Of a stretch of DNA of 34,443 nucleotides, positions 1 through 6,717 are shown piece after piece. Under the pieces are notes generated by a model. The model had not been told where the DNA came from. It worked only from the letters and a program-made list of their open reading frames with translations, and searched no databases. Position numbers and translations under genes: made by a program. How positions within the stretch are numbered: position 1 is the first letter of the stretch; each line of letters begins with the position of its first letter. The DNA comes from Arenibacter algicola (lineage in GTDB: Bacteria > Bacteroidota > Bacteroidia > Flavobacteriales > Flavobacteriaceae): positions 1 to 34,443 of the forward strand of contig NZ_JAHKPO010000011.1 in assembly GCF_018860365.1 (NCBI RefSeq). The letters are read 5' to 3'.

Positions 1-60
1 GAGCGGCATCCCCGAAGCAGGGCAAGGGATACAGCGGAGCACCCGGCCCGACAAATGGAG
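1..60. repeat. GC-rich hairpin-forming element at window edge
   Basis: About 40 of these 60 bases are G or C, in sharp contrast with the AT-rich DNA around it. The segment GCGGCATCCC (4-13) can pair imperfectly with GGGATACAGCGG (27-38), enclosing a loop that begins CGAAGCAGG. No convincing protein is encoded; all frames that cross it stop soon after. From memory, similar blocks (a GCGGCATCC half, a variable stem, then a GGATATAGCGG-like half followed by a CCGGCCCGA-like tail) recur between genes in Flavobacteriia, so a dispersed structured element or small RNA is possible. It is cut by the window edge, so its full extent is unknown. Confidence 0.4.
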
Positions 61-116
61 GGAACGCACAATACATTACATTAAAATTATTCAGGAAACA
101 TAGAGAATTCTTACCC

Positions 117-803
117 CTATTCCTTGGATCTGTTCTGATCTTTCCAAATATTGGTTAGGGTAGCGTAATCATATTCCAAAACGGAAGGCTGCCGTTCCAA
201 ACTAAAATCCGCAAAGGCCCGCTGCAGAATATCCTCTATAAGGTAATCCTCATGCACCGTATCCGGATGGAATTCTTCCTTAATACTTATGTTGAACATT
301 TTAGCCGTGGTATTGTACCAGAAAGCACGCCAGCCACTCCGCAACTCTTTTACCAGATCAAAAGCCGTAATCCCAGTCTGCCTATAGATCAACTTTACCA
401 AAATCTGCCCTTCGGTACGTGTCAATTTTTTTAATTCCTCGGAAAATTCGTCCTCAATAAATTTTTGAACTTTGCGCGTAAACCTTCTTTTGTGAGAATT
501 CTTCTTTATATGTTCCAAACTATCGTTTAGTTCCACCAACCTCTCGGCAGCCAATTTGGCATAAGGATACACCTTCATGGTTTTCCTCCTCAATATATAA
601 TACCGCAACTTATCGTTATAGGATGAGAATTTAAGCCTACCAAATACATAAACCTCATTTAAGGCGATAGAACTCTGAAGAATAGAATCCCCCTCCATTA
701 TTACGTACTGTTCAGCTACCGAATCCATGGGCACCTCTGGAACCTGTGCCAATCCTACAAACCCCGTAATCCCGTAAAGTATCACCAATAATCTTTTTCC
801 CAT
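117..803 (-). CDS. DUF4294 family exported protein
   Basis: This 228-residue protein begins with a hydrophobic signal peptide (residues about 3-20, with a probable cleavage site after LAQ), so it is probably periplasmic. The body matches my memory of the DUF4294 family common in Flavobacteriia: the stretch YYILRRKTMKVYPYAKLAAE (about 68-87) followed by a basic, helical region and the motif GQILVKLIYRQTG (about 132-144). No enzymatic residues are known to me for this family, so no function can be assigned. It is transcribed divergently from the M42 peptidase, with a 104-base gap that holds candidate promoters for both. The ATG at 803 is supported by the signal peptide that starts directly there. 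Confidence 0.75.
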   Translation of the reverse strand: MGKRLLVILYGITGFVGLAQVPEVPMDSVAEQYVIMEGDSILQSSIALNEVYVFGRLKFSSYNDKLRYYILRRKTMKVYPYAKLAAERLVELNDSLEHIKKNSHKRRFTRKVQKFIEDEFSEELKKLTRTEGQILVKLIYRQTGITAFDLVKELRSGWRAFWYNTTAKMFNISIKEEFHPDTVHEDYLIEDILQRAFADFSLERQPSVLEYDYATLTNIWKDQNRSKE

Positions 804-829
804 TGAACCTTAAAATACAAAAGCCTTGC

Positions 830-837
830 CAAAATTA
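830..837 (-). promoter_or_regulatory. Candidate -7 element for the DUF4294 gene
   Basis: The plus-strand sequence CAAAATTA is an exact minus-strand TAnnTTTG (TAATTTTG), 27 bases before the start codon at 803. No good TTG was seen at the expected -33 distance, so the assignment is weak. Confidence 0.35.
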
Positions 838-854
838 ATGATAAAGAAAGCAGC

Positions 855-889
855 TTGCTATTAATTAAAAGTGAATATTGTTAAGTTTG
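855..889 (+). promoter_or_regulatory. Candidate promoter of the M42 peptidase gene
   Basis: TAAGTTTG at 882-889 fits the Bacteroidota -7 consensus TAnnTTTG exactly, 18 bases before the ATG at 908. A TTG at 855-857 could be the -33 element, but the 24-base gap is slightly longer than the usual 17-23. Confidence 0.45.
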
Positions 890-907
890 TATTCAAAATA
901 TACGTAA

Positions 908-1996
908 ATGAGCGCAAAAAAGATTCTTACCAAAAAATCCATGGATTTTTTAGAAAAATATCTAAATAATGCTGCACCGACCGGTTACGAATGGGAAGGG
1001 CAAAAATTATGGATGGATTATTTAAAACCTTATGTGGACACTTTTATTACCGACACCTACGGTACCGCAGTGGGAGTTATAAATCCTGAAGCCAAATATA
1101 AGGTGGTCATAGAGGGGCATTCCGATGAAATATCTTGGTATGTAAACTATATTACAGACGATGGCTTAATCTATGTTATCCGAAACGGTGGTAGCGATCA
1201 TCAAATTGCACCTTCCAAATGGGTCAATATACATACCAAAAAAGGAATTGTAAAAGGGATATTTGGATGGCCGGCCATACACACTAGGGACAGCTCCAAA
1301 GAAGAACCTCCTAAATTGGACAATATTTTTATTGATGTAGGTGCCAAGGATAAGGCAGAAGTGGAAAAATTAGGGGTACATGTTGGATGTGTCATTACCT
1401 ATCCGGATACCTTTCAAGTGCTGAACGGGAACAAATTTGTTTGTAGGGCCATCGACAATCGAGTGGGTGGTTTTATGATTGCGGAGGTTGCCAGACTATT
1501 ACATGAAAACAAAAAGAAATTACCGTTTGGACTATATATCACCAATGCGGTGCAGGAAGAAATTGGACTAAGAGGGGCTGAAATGATTACCCAAACCATA
1601 AAACCGAACATTGCAATAGTCACAGATGTTTGCCATGATACCACTACGCCCATGATAGAGAAAAAGAAACAAGGACATACCCTGATTGGTGCCGGCCCTG
1701 TTATTTCTTACGCCCCTGCGGTACAAAACAAACTTCGGGAACGAATTATTGAAACTGCAGAAACCAACCAGATTCCTTTTCAACGCATGGCCGCTTCAAG
1801 ATATACAGGTACGGATACGGACGCCTTTGCCTATAGCAATGGTGGGGTAGCTTCGGTTTTAATATCCCTACCCCTAAGATATATGCACACCACGGTAGAA
1901 ACGGTTCATAGGGATGATGTAGAAAATGTTATTCGATTGATCTACGAATCTTTATTGAATATAAAAGACGGGGAAACTTTTAGTTATTTTGAATAG
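908..1996 (+). CDS. M42 family metallopeptidase (glutamyl/deblocking-type aminopeptidase)
   Basis: The 362-residue product is a cytoplasmic, two-metal aminopeptidase of the M42 (TET/FrvX-like) family, which trims short peptides and usually forms large tetrahedral complexes. Motifs in order: VIEGHSDEISWYV (first metal His71), AIDNRVGG (bridging Asp183), the AVQEEIGLRGA box (catalytic and metal Glu217/Glu218), TDVCHD (Asp240), and RYMHTTVE near the end (His327). All expected ligands are present and the length is normal. In most relatives the first motif reads HMDEIGF; here it is HSDEISW, a conservative variation. No signal peptide. It stands alone between its own promoter and a strong terminator at 2005-2036. 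Confidence 0.93.
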   Translation: MSAKKILTKKSMDFLEKYLNNAAPTGYEWEGQKLWMDYLKPYVDTFITDTYGTAVGVINPEAKYKVVIEGHSDEISWYVNYITDDGLIYVIRNGGSDHQIAPSKWVNIHTKKGIVKGIFGWPAIHTRDSSKEEPPKLDNIFIDVGAKDKAEVEKLGVHVGCVITYPDTFQVLNGNKFVCRAIDNRVGGFMIAEVARLLHENKKKLPFGLYITNAVQEEIGLRGAEMITQTIKPNIAIVTDVCHDTTTPMIEKKKQGHTLIGAGPVISYAPAVQNKLRERIIETAETNQIPFQRMAASRYTGTDTDAFAYSNGGVASVLISLPLRYMHTTVETVHRDDVENVIRLIYESLLNIKDGETFSYFE

Positions 1997-2004
1997 TATT
2001 TTTC

Positions 2005-2036
2005 AAAATCCTCCCTTTTAGGGGGGATTTTTTATT
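2005..2036 (+). terminator. Rho-independent terminator of the M42 peptidase gene
   Basis: An 11-bp stem (2005-2015 with 2021-2031, one G-T pair) with a 5-base loop TTTTA is followed by more T residues. It lies 9 bases after the stop codon. Confidence 0.85.
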
Positions 2037-2074
2037 TTAGATTTTTTGCTACTCATTTAAAATATTGCTTGATT

Positions 2075-2623
2075 ATGGATGAATTGATAGACATATTGGA
2101 TGCGGACGGTAATTATACAGGTAAATCCATCATGAAATCCGAAGCCCATAAAAGGGGAATTTTTCACCCCAGTATACATGTTTGGCTTTATACCAAAAAA
2201 GGAGAAATACTCATTCAGCAACGCGCCAAAAACAAAGATACCCACCCAGGACTTTGGGATGTATCCGTAGCCGGACATATAGGTGCAGGTGAGGATGTAA
2301 CGGAGTCTGCTATTAGGGAAGTAAAGGAAGAGATAGGTCTTGACATTACGGAAAACGAACTATACAAACTAGGAGTATATAAATACAGCTACCAACATCA
2401 TAAGGATTTATTGGACTGCGAATTCCACCATACTTTTTTATGTGAACTGAAAATACCCTCTTCAGCACTTAAAATGCAAGAAAGCGAAGTGGACGATCTA
2501 GCCCTAATTTCCTTGACCATGTTCCGAAAGGAATTGGAAAGCAATGTGATTTCAAAGAAATACGTGCCTTACGAAATGGAATACTATGAAACGGTGCTAA
2601 ATGCTATACAAAAAAGGCTATAA
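2075..2623 (+). CDS. NUDIX hydrolase, Idi/YfcD-like
   Basis: A 182-residue NUDIX protein. The full Nudix box Gx5Ex7REUxEExGU is present, from GHIGAGE to REVKEEIGL (about residues 69-91), so divalent-metal-dependent pyrophosphohydrolase chemistry is expected. The opening MDELIDILDADG and the phrase HKRGIFHPSIHVWLY resemble the isopentenyl-diphosphate isomerase-like subgroup (YfcD type), but the substrate cannot be read from sequence; true IPP isomerase activity is possible, not shown. I chose the ATG at 2075 over a TTG at 2069 because relatives begin MDE and ATG is the normal start. The stop codon interlocks with that of convergent hisS (CTATAA at 2618-2623). Confidence 0.88.
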   Translation: MDELIDILDADGNYTGKSIMKSEAHKRGIFHPSIHVWLYTKKGEILIQQRAKNKDTHPGLWDVSVAGHIGAGEDVTESAIREVKEEIGLDITENELYKLGVYKYSYQHHKDLLDCEFHHTFLCELKIPSSALKMQESEVDDLALISLTMFRKELESNVISKKYVPYEMEYYETVLNAIQKRL

Positions 2624-3994
2624 ATTGTTCAAAAACTCTTCTACCCTATCCAAGCTATAGGTTTCCTGCCCCCCTTTGACCATATCCTTGACCACAAAGG
2701 AATTGCTGCTCAATTCCTGTTCCCCGATCAAAACAACAAAAGGAACATTCCTATTATTGGCATATTTCATTTGTTTCTGCATCTTGGCACTGGAGGGATA
2801 AAGATCACATTTTATACCTGCCTTCCTCAATTGATTAACAAGTTTCATAGAAGTTAATGCTTCCCTGTCCCCAAAATTAACACAGAGTACTTGTAATGAT
2901 CGGTCTATGGCCTCAGGAAATAGTCCCAACTCTTCCAGCACTAAATAAATACGGTCCAGACCAAAGGATATCCCTACCCCACTAACATCTTTAAGACCAA
3001 AGATTCCGGTAAGGTCATCATAACGACCACCTCCACCTATAGACCCCATACTAACCCTTTCCGGAGCGGCTACTTCAAAAATAGCCCCTGTATAGTAATT
3101 AAGCCCTCTGGCCAAAGTAACATCTATTTTTAGATTTGCGGATTGCAACCCTAGCTCCTCCAAGGTTTCAACTATAAACCTTAGCTCCCATACTCCTTTA
3201 CTTCCCTCCTCGGAATCCTTCAACAAATCACCTAAGGCCGATATTTGCTCCAGGTTACTTCCACTTAGCGCAAATAAAGGGGCCGCTTTTTCAATGGCAG
3301 CATCAGAAATGCCTTTTTCCCTCATTTCTTTGGAAACTCCATCGATCCCTATTTTGTCCAGCTTATCCAAAGCCACTGTGAAGTCGATCAGCTTATCCCG
3401 TTCCCCGATTACCTCGGCAATTCCCGCCAATATCTTTCTGTTGTTAAGCTTAATGGTTGCCCCTTCCAGCTTTAAGTCTGTAAATACGGCATCGTACAAC
3501 TGCACCAATTCCACTTCCTGCAAAAGGGAATCCGAACCCACTACGTCGGCATCGCACTGGAAAAATTCGCGAAAACGCCCTTTTTGGGGTCTATCTGCAC
3601 GCCATACCGGCTGGATCTGATATCTTTTAAAAGGAAAGTCTATTTCATTTTGGTGCATTACCACATAACGGGCAAAGGGCACGGTAAGATCATATCGCAA
3701 AGCTTTTTCCGATATCCTGGAAGTCAAGGCACTCGAATCTTTAGTGGAATACAACTCATCATTCACCTTATTCAAAAAATCTCCAGAATTAAGTATTTTA
3801 AAGATCAGTCGATCACCTTCATCACCATATTTTCCCATTAAGGTTTCAGAGTTTTCAAAGGACGGAGTTTCGATGGGTTGAAAACCATAGGTTTGAAAAT
3901 GCTTTTTTACCACATCGAAAATATAATTTCTCTTATTGACTTCGGATGGGGAAAAATCCCTGGTCCCTTTAGGTATGGATGGTTTTTGTGCCAT
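2618..3994 (-). CDS. hisS: Histidyl-tRNA synthetase
   Basis: This 458-residue class II aminoacyl-tRNA synthetase charges tRNA-His with histidine in the cytoplasm. Class II motif 1 is the IETPSFENSETLMGKYG region, followed by LRYDLTVPFARYV and motif 2 with FKRYQIQPVWRADRPQKGR and FFQCDADVVG. The histidine-specific signature LARGLNYYTGAIFEV is clear, and motif 3 lies in GGGRYDDLTGIFG...GISFGLDR. A C-terminal anticodon-binding domain (about 365-458) follows. Length is in the usual range. The gene overlaps the convergent NUDIX gene by six bases, so neither has an intergenic terminator. The ATG at 3994 gives the expected MAQKPSIPKGTRDF start. Confidence 0.97.
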   Translation of the reverse strand: MAQKPSIPKGTRDFSPSEVNKRNYIFDVVKKHFQTYGFQPIETPSFENSETLMGKYGDEGDRLIFKILNSGDFLNKVNDELYSTKDSSALTSRISEKALRYDLTVPFARYVVMHQNEIDFPFKRYQIQPVWRADRPQKGRFREFFQCDADVVGSDSLLQEVELVQLYDAVFTDLKLEGATIKLNNRKILAGIAEVIGERDKLIDFTVALDKLDKIGIDGVSKEMREKGISDAAIEKAAPLFALSGSNLEQISALGDLLKDSEEGSKGVWELRFIVETLEELGLQSANLKIDVTLARGLNYYTGAIFEVAAPERVSMGSIGGGGRYDDLTGIFGLKDVSGVGISFGLDRIYLVLEELGLFPEAIDRSLQVLCVNFGDREALTSMKLVNQLRKAGIKCDLYPSSAKMQKQMKYANNRNVPFVVLIGEQELSSNSFVVKDMVKGGQETYSLDRVEEFLNNL

Positions 3995-4058
3995 TGTTTT
4001 TAATCTTGTTGTAAATATAATGGATTGTAGAATTTTGCCTATGCCGGATCAACTAAAA

Positions 4059-4529
4059 TTAACCCATTAAATCATCGAACCATTGATAAAGTTCTCCTTT
4101 GGTGATTACTGCTCCCTGCTTAATTAAATTAAACTTATCCAGGTTTTTATCCGCTGTATAGGCCTTGGAAGCCGTTAGGTATTCCACAAAATCTGATTGA
4201 TAATTTTTTTTGAACCAAGAAAAGCCCTCTTTGGTTCTCAAATCTATTTCCGGATTCATCACCTTTACCGAGATAAGCTTCATTTCCTTTTCTTCGGTAT
4301 GGAATAAATGCATGTGTTGGGCAGAAATATTTTCCAAATACTTCACCTTGGACAAAACACCTTCCCAAATTAAATCACTAAAAATATCAAGTTCCTCTTC
4401 AGCTACTTCCGGTTTTTCTTTCTTTAGCGTATCCCATTCGTCTCCTGTAATGGATTGGGTAGCCAAAAAATTAATGAATTCCTGCTGCAACTCTTCTAGT
4501 TGTTGCCTTGTTAATCTTGTGTATTTCAT
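4059..4529 (-). CDS. DUF6495 family protein
   Basis: A 156-residue, acidic, soluble protein with no signal peptide or membrane segment. The opening MKYTRLTRQQLEELQQEFINFLA and the later GVLSKVKYLENISAQHMHLF match what I recall of DUF6495, a Flavobacteriia family without assigned function. I chose the ATG at 4529; a longer frame would need a TTG at 4547 and adds only MKFSDT, which is not supported by the family. It lies between hisS and the ribosomal operon on the same strand, 64 bases before hisS, so co-transcription with hisS is possible. No catalytic motif is visible. Confidence 0.7.
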   Translation of the reverse strand: MKYTRLTRQQLEELQQEFINFLATQSITGDEWDTLKKEKPEVAEEELDIFSDLIWEGVLSKVKYLENISAQHMHLFHTEEKEMKLISVKVMNPEIDLRTKEGFSWFKKNYQSDFVEYLTASKAYTADKNLDKFNLIKQGAVITKGELYQWFDDLMG

Positions 4530-4626
4530 TGTGTCACTGAATTTCAAATACGGCTTACATCAATATCCATTACCATTCCTGGCTTAGTATAGGATTAAAA
4601 GGCCGCTCTTTTAACATCATTAACAT

Positions 4627-4653
4627 AAAAAAGGCCACATAAATGCGGCCTTT
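4627..4653 (-). terminator. Terminator of the rpsF-rpsR-rplI operon
   Basis: On the minus strand the stem AAAGGCC/GGCCTTT (4630-4636 with 4647-4653) is followed by a run of T (the A run at 4627-4632 on the plus strand). It lies about 23 bases after the rplI stop codon. Confidence 0.85.
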
Positions 4654-4675
4654 CAAATAAATCAATATAATAGTA

Positions 4676-5131
4676 TTATCCTTTTGCCTCTGCAACTACT
4701 TCAAATGGGAAATCGACTACCACATCTCTGTGCAATCTTATTTGAGCATTGTAAGGACCAGTCCTTTTAACAGCACCACCTTGAATAGATATATATCTTC
4801 TATCCAAAGAATGTCCAGCTTTTTCCAAAGCATCGGCCAAATCTATATTAGTAATAGATCCAAATAATTTATCACCAGCACCAGCTTTTGCAGCAATCTT
4901 GATTTCCAATTGCTTAATGGCTTCTGCAGTCTTATTGGCAGCATCAACAATTTTCTTCTCTTTGTGAGCTCTTTGTTTTAAATTTTCTGCCAATACTTTT
5001 TTGGCTGATGGTGTAGCTAAAGAGGCCAATCCTCTTGGGATTAGGTAATTTCTACCAAAACCATTCTTTACATTCACCAAATCATCTTTAAAACCTAAGT
5101 TCTGTACGTCTTCCTTTAATATAAGTTCCAT
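4676..5131 (-). CDS. rplI: 50S ribosomal protein L9
   Basis: This 151-residue protein is the bL9 component of the large ribosomal subunit. The N-terminal RNA-binding domain carries the signature from GFKDDLVNVKNGFGRNYLIP onward (about residues 13-32), followed by the long connecting helix rich in Lys, Ala and Glu and the C-terminal domain (about 80-148). Length is normal. It is the last gene of rpsF-rpsR-rplI, 13 bases after rpsR, and a terminator follows. Confidence 0.98.
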   Translation of the reverse strand: MELILKEDVQNLGFKDDLVNVKNGFGRNYLIPRGLASLATPSAKKVLAENLKQRAHKEKKIVDAANKTAEAIKQLEIKIAAKAGAGDKLFGSITNIDLADALEKAGHSLDRRYISIQGGAVKRTGPYNAQIRLHRDVVVDFPFEVVAEAKG

Positions 5132-5144
5132 CGTCCGTTTCTTT

Positions 5145-5441
5145 TTATTTTAATAAATCGCCAACATAAGGCATTAAAGCTAAATGACGCGCTCTTTTTA
5201 CAGCAACGGCCACTTTACGCTGATATTTCAAGGAAGTTCCAGTAAGTCTTCTTGGAAGCAATTTACCTTGCTCATTTACCAACTTTATTAAGAAATCAGG
5301 ATCCTTGTAATCTACATATTTAATACCTGATTTTTTGAAACGACAATATTTCTTTTGAGTATTGGTCTCTATATTAAGAGGAGTAAGATATCTAATCTCT
5401 CCGTCTTTTTTACCTTTTGCTTGTTGTTCTATTGATGCCAT
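5145..5441 (-). CDS. rpsR: 30S ribosomal protein S18
   Basis: A 98-residue bS18 protein of the small subunit, which binds 16S rRNA together with S6. The family core is clear: [18 protein letters not shown], then [31 protein letters not shown] (about 61-91). An N-terminal extension of about 25 residues, usual in Bacteroidota, precedes the core. It sits 5 bases after rpsF, in agreement with S6 and S18 being made as partners. Confidence 0.98.
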   Translation of the reverse strand: MASIEQQAKGKKDGEIRYLTPLNIETNTQKKYCRFKKSGIKYVDYKDPDFLIKLVNEQGKLLPRRLTGTSLKYQRKVAVAVKRARHLALMPYVGDLLK

Positions 5442-5446
5442 AATCC

Positions 5447-5785
5447 TTACGCTTTAGCTTTTAACTTTGTTCTTCTTCTTTCTGCCCATGATACGGCATG
5501 CTTGTCTAATTTTACGGTCAAAAAACGCATAACTCGTTCGTCCCTTCTGAATTCCAATTCGTAAGGGGCAACAACTTCGCCTTCAGCTGTAAACTCGAAC
5601 AAATGGTAAAAACCACTTTTCTTGTGTTGGATAGGATAGGCCAATTTCTTCAGCCCCCAGTTTTCTTTGGCTACCATTTTGGCACCTCTGTTAATTAAGA
5701 AATCCTCAAATTTCTTAACTGTTTCCTCTATCTGAACATCAGATAGAACGGGATTTAAAATGAAAACAGTTTCGTAATTGTTCAT
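5447..5785 (-). CDS. rpsF: 30S ribosomal protein S6
   Basis: A 112-residue bS6 protein that pairs with S18 on the platform of the small subunit. Seen: the opening [38 protein letters not shown] (about 43-65), and the [22 protein letters not shown] end. Length is usual for the group; the end is basic ([10 protein letters not shown]) rather than the acidic tail of some Proteobacteria. It is the first gene of the operon, directly behind a good promoter. Confidence 0.98.
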   Translation of the reverse strand: MNNYETVFILNPVLSDVQIEETVKKFEDFLINRGAKMVAKENWGLKKLAYPIQHKKSGFYHLFEFTAEGEVVAPYELEFRRDERVMRFLTVKLDKHAVSWAERRRTKLKAKA

Positions 5786-5808
5786 ATGTTTAAAATTTTT
5801 TAAGTGTG

Positions 5809-5839
5809 CAAAAGTAATTATTTTTTGTTCATATCACAA
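5809..5839 (-). promoter_or_regulatory. Promoter of rpsF-rpsR-rplI
   Basis: On the minus strand, TTG (5837-5839 on plus: CAA) is separated by 20 bases from TACTTTTG (5809-5816 on plus: CAAAAGTA). Both elements and the spacing match the Bacteroidota consensus. The predicted leader before the rpsF ATG is about 20 bases. Confidence 0.75.
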
Positions 5840-5947
5840 GAAAATGGAAAAATCTTCGTTATACCTAGAGAAAACATAATATTGAACTTAACCAAAAACA
5901 ATTAAAACTATGGTCATTGCCATTTACACAACAATTACTGCAATGTT

Positions 5948-5963
5948 TACAACTTTAGTTGTA
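5948..5963. promoter_or_regulatory. Inverted repeat over the response-regulator promoter
   Basis: TACAACT and AGTTGTA form a perfect 7-2-7 inverted repeat. Its right half contains the TTG (5959-5961) that serves as the predicted -33 element of the downstream LytTR gene, so it is placed like an operator. Confidence 0.4.
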
Positions 5964-5989
5964 CATCAGCGTGATTTTTAAGTACTTTG
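5959..5989 (+). promoter_or_regulatory. Candidate promoter of the LytTR regulator
   Basis: TTG at 5959-5961, a 21-base gap, then TACTTTG at 5983-5989. The -7 element is one base shorter than the TAnnTTTG consensus. The ATG follows 31 bases later at 6021. Confidence 0.45.
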
Positions 5990-6020
5990 TCGATGATTTA
6001 ACCCCACAAATCAACCATTT

Positions 6021-6713
6021 ATGAAATTAAGAAGCATTATCGTGGACGACTCGTCCATGCAGCGGATGGCAGTTGCCAAACTGGTTAATAACCATCCGAA
6101 TCTGGCTTTGGTAGCTGAGTACAGTAATGCCATTGAAGCCAAGAACGGCATTAAAAACAACGAAATAGATTTAATTTTCCTAGATGTAGAGATGCCAATT
6201 ATCACTGGATTCGACCTATTAGAGTCCCTAGATAATAGTCCTCAGGTAATTTTGATCACCGGTAAACCGGATTATGCCCTTAAGGCATTTGATTACGACG
6301 TAACAGATTACCTTCACAAACCTATTACCCTATCACGTTTTGACGCTTCTGTTAAACGGGCCGTAGCAAAATACGAACAAATCAATAAGGTAACGGAAGA
6401 CGAAGAACACATCTTTGTTAAGAGTAACTTGAAGAAAAGAAAGGTTATTTTGAACGAGATAAAATGGATCGAAGCTTTGGGCGACTACATAAAACTAGTT
6501 ACGGATGAAGCCAATATCGTAATTTTATCAACAATGAAATCTTTTGAAAAACAGTTGCCAGAAGATAAGTTTTTAAGGATTCACAAATCCTATATCGTTA
6601 ACTTGGAGAAGGTAGAGAAGTTTAATAGTAAAAATGTAGAAGTTAGTGGAAAACAAATACCTCTAAGTAGAAATAAGAAAACTGAATTGGCAGAGGCACT
6701 AAATAATTTTTAG
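6021..6713 (+). CDS. LytTR family response regulator
   Basis: A 230-residue two-domain transcription regulator. The N-terminal receiver has the acidic pair Asp9/Asp10, the phosphoacceptor Asp55 in IFLDVEMP, Thr80 in ILITG and Lys100 in LHKPI, all expected for a functional phospho-switch. The C-terminal LytTR DNA-binding domain (about 130-230) contains IKWIEALGDYIKLVTD, FLRIHKSYIVNLEKVEKF and IPLSRNKK, typical of the family. No histidine kinase is encoded nearby, so it is an orphan whose partner lies elsewhere. It converges on priA with only four bases between stop codons; its terminator appears to lie inside priA. The inverted repeat over its promoter suggests autoregulation, but this is inference. 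Confidence 0.92.
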   Translation: MKLRSIIVDDSSMQRMAVAKLVNNHPNLALVAEYSNAIEAKNGIKNNEIDLIFLDVEMPIITGFDLLESLDNSPQVILITGKPDYALKAFDYDVTDYLHKPITLSRFDASVKRAVAKYEQINKVTEDEEHIFVKSNLKKRKVILNEIKWIEALGDYIKLVTDEANIVILSTMKSFEKQLPEDKFLRIHKSYIVNLEKVEKFNSKNVEVSGKQIPLSRNKKTELAEALNNF

Positions 6714-6717
6714 ATAG

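Noticed and set aside
1..110. tRNA, rRNA or tmRNA end at the GC-rich left edge
   Set aside because: No cloverleaf, CCA end or recognisable rRNA segment; the pairing is a single imperfect hairpin.
2069..2074. TTG start for the NUDIX gene (and similar TTG starts at 4547 minus and 31307 plus)
   Set aside because: In each case an ATG a few codons downstream gives the start expected for the family or directly begins the signal peptide.
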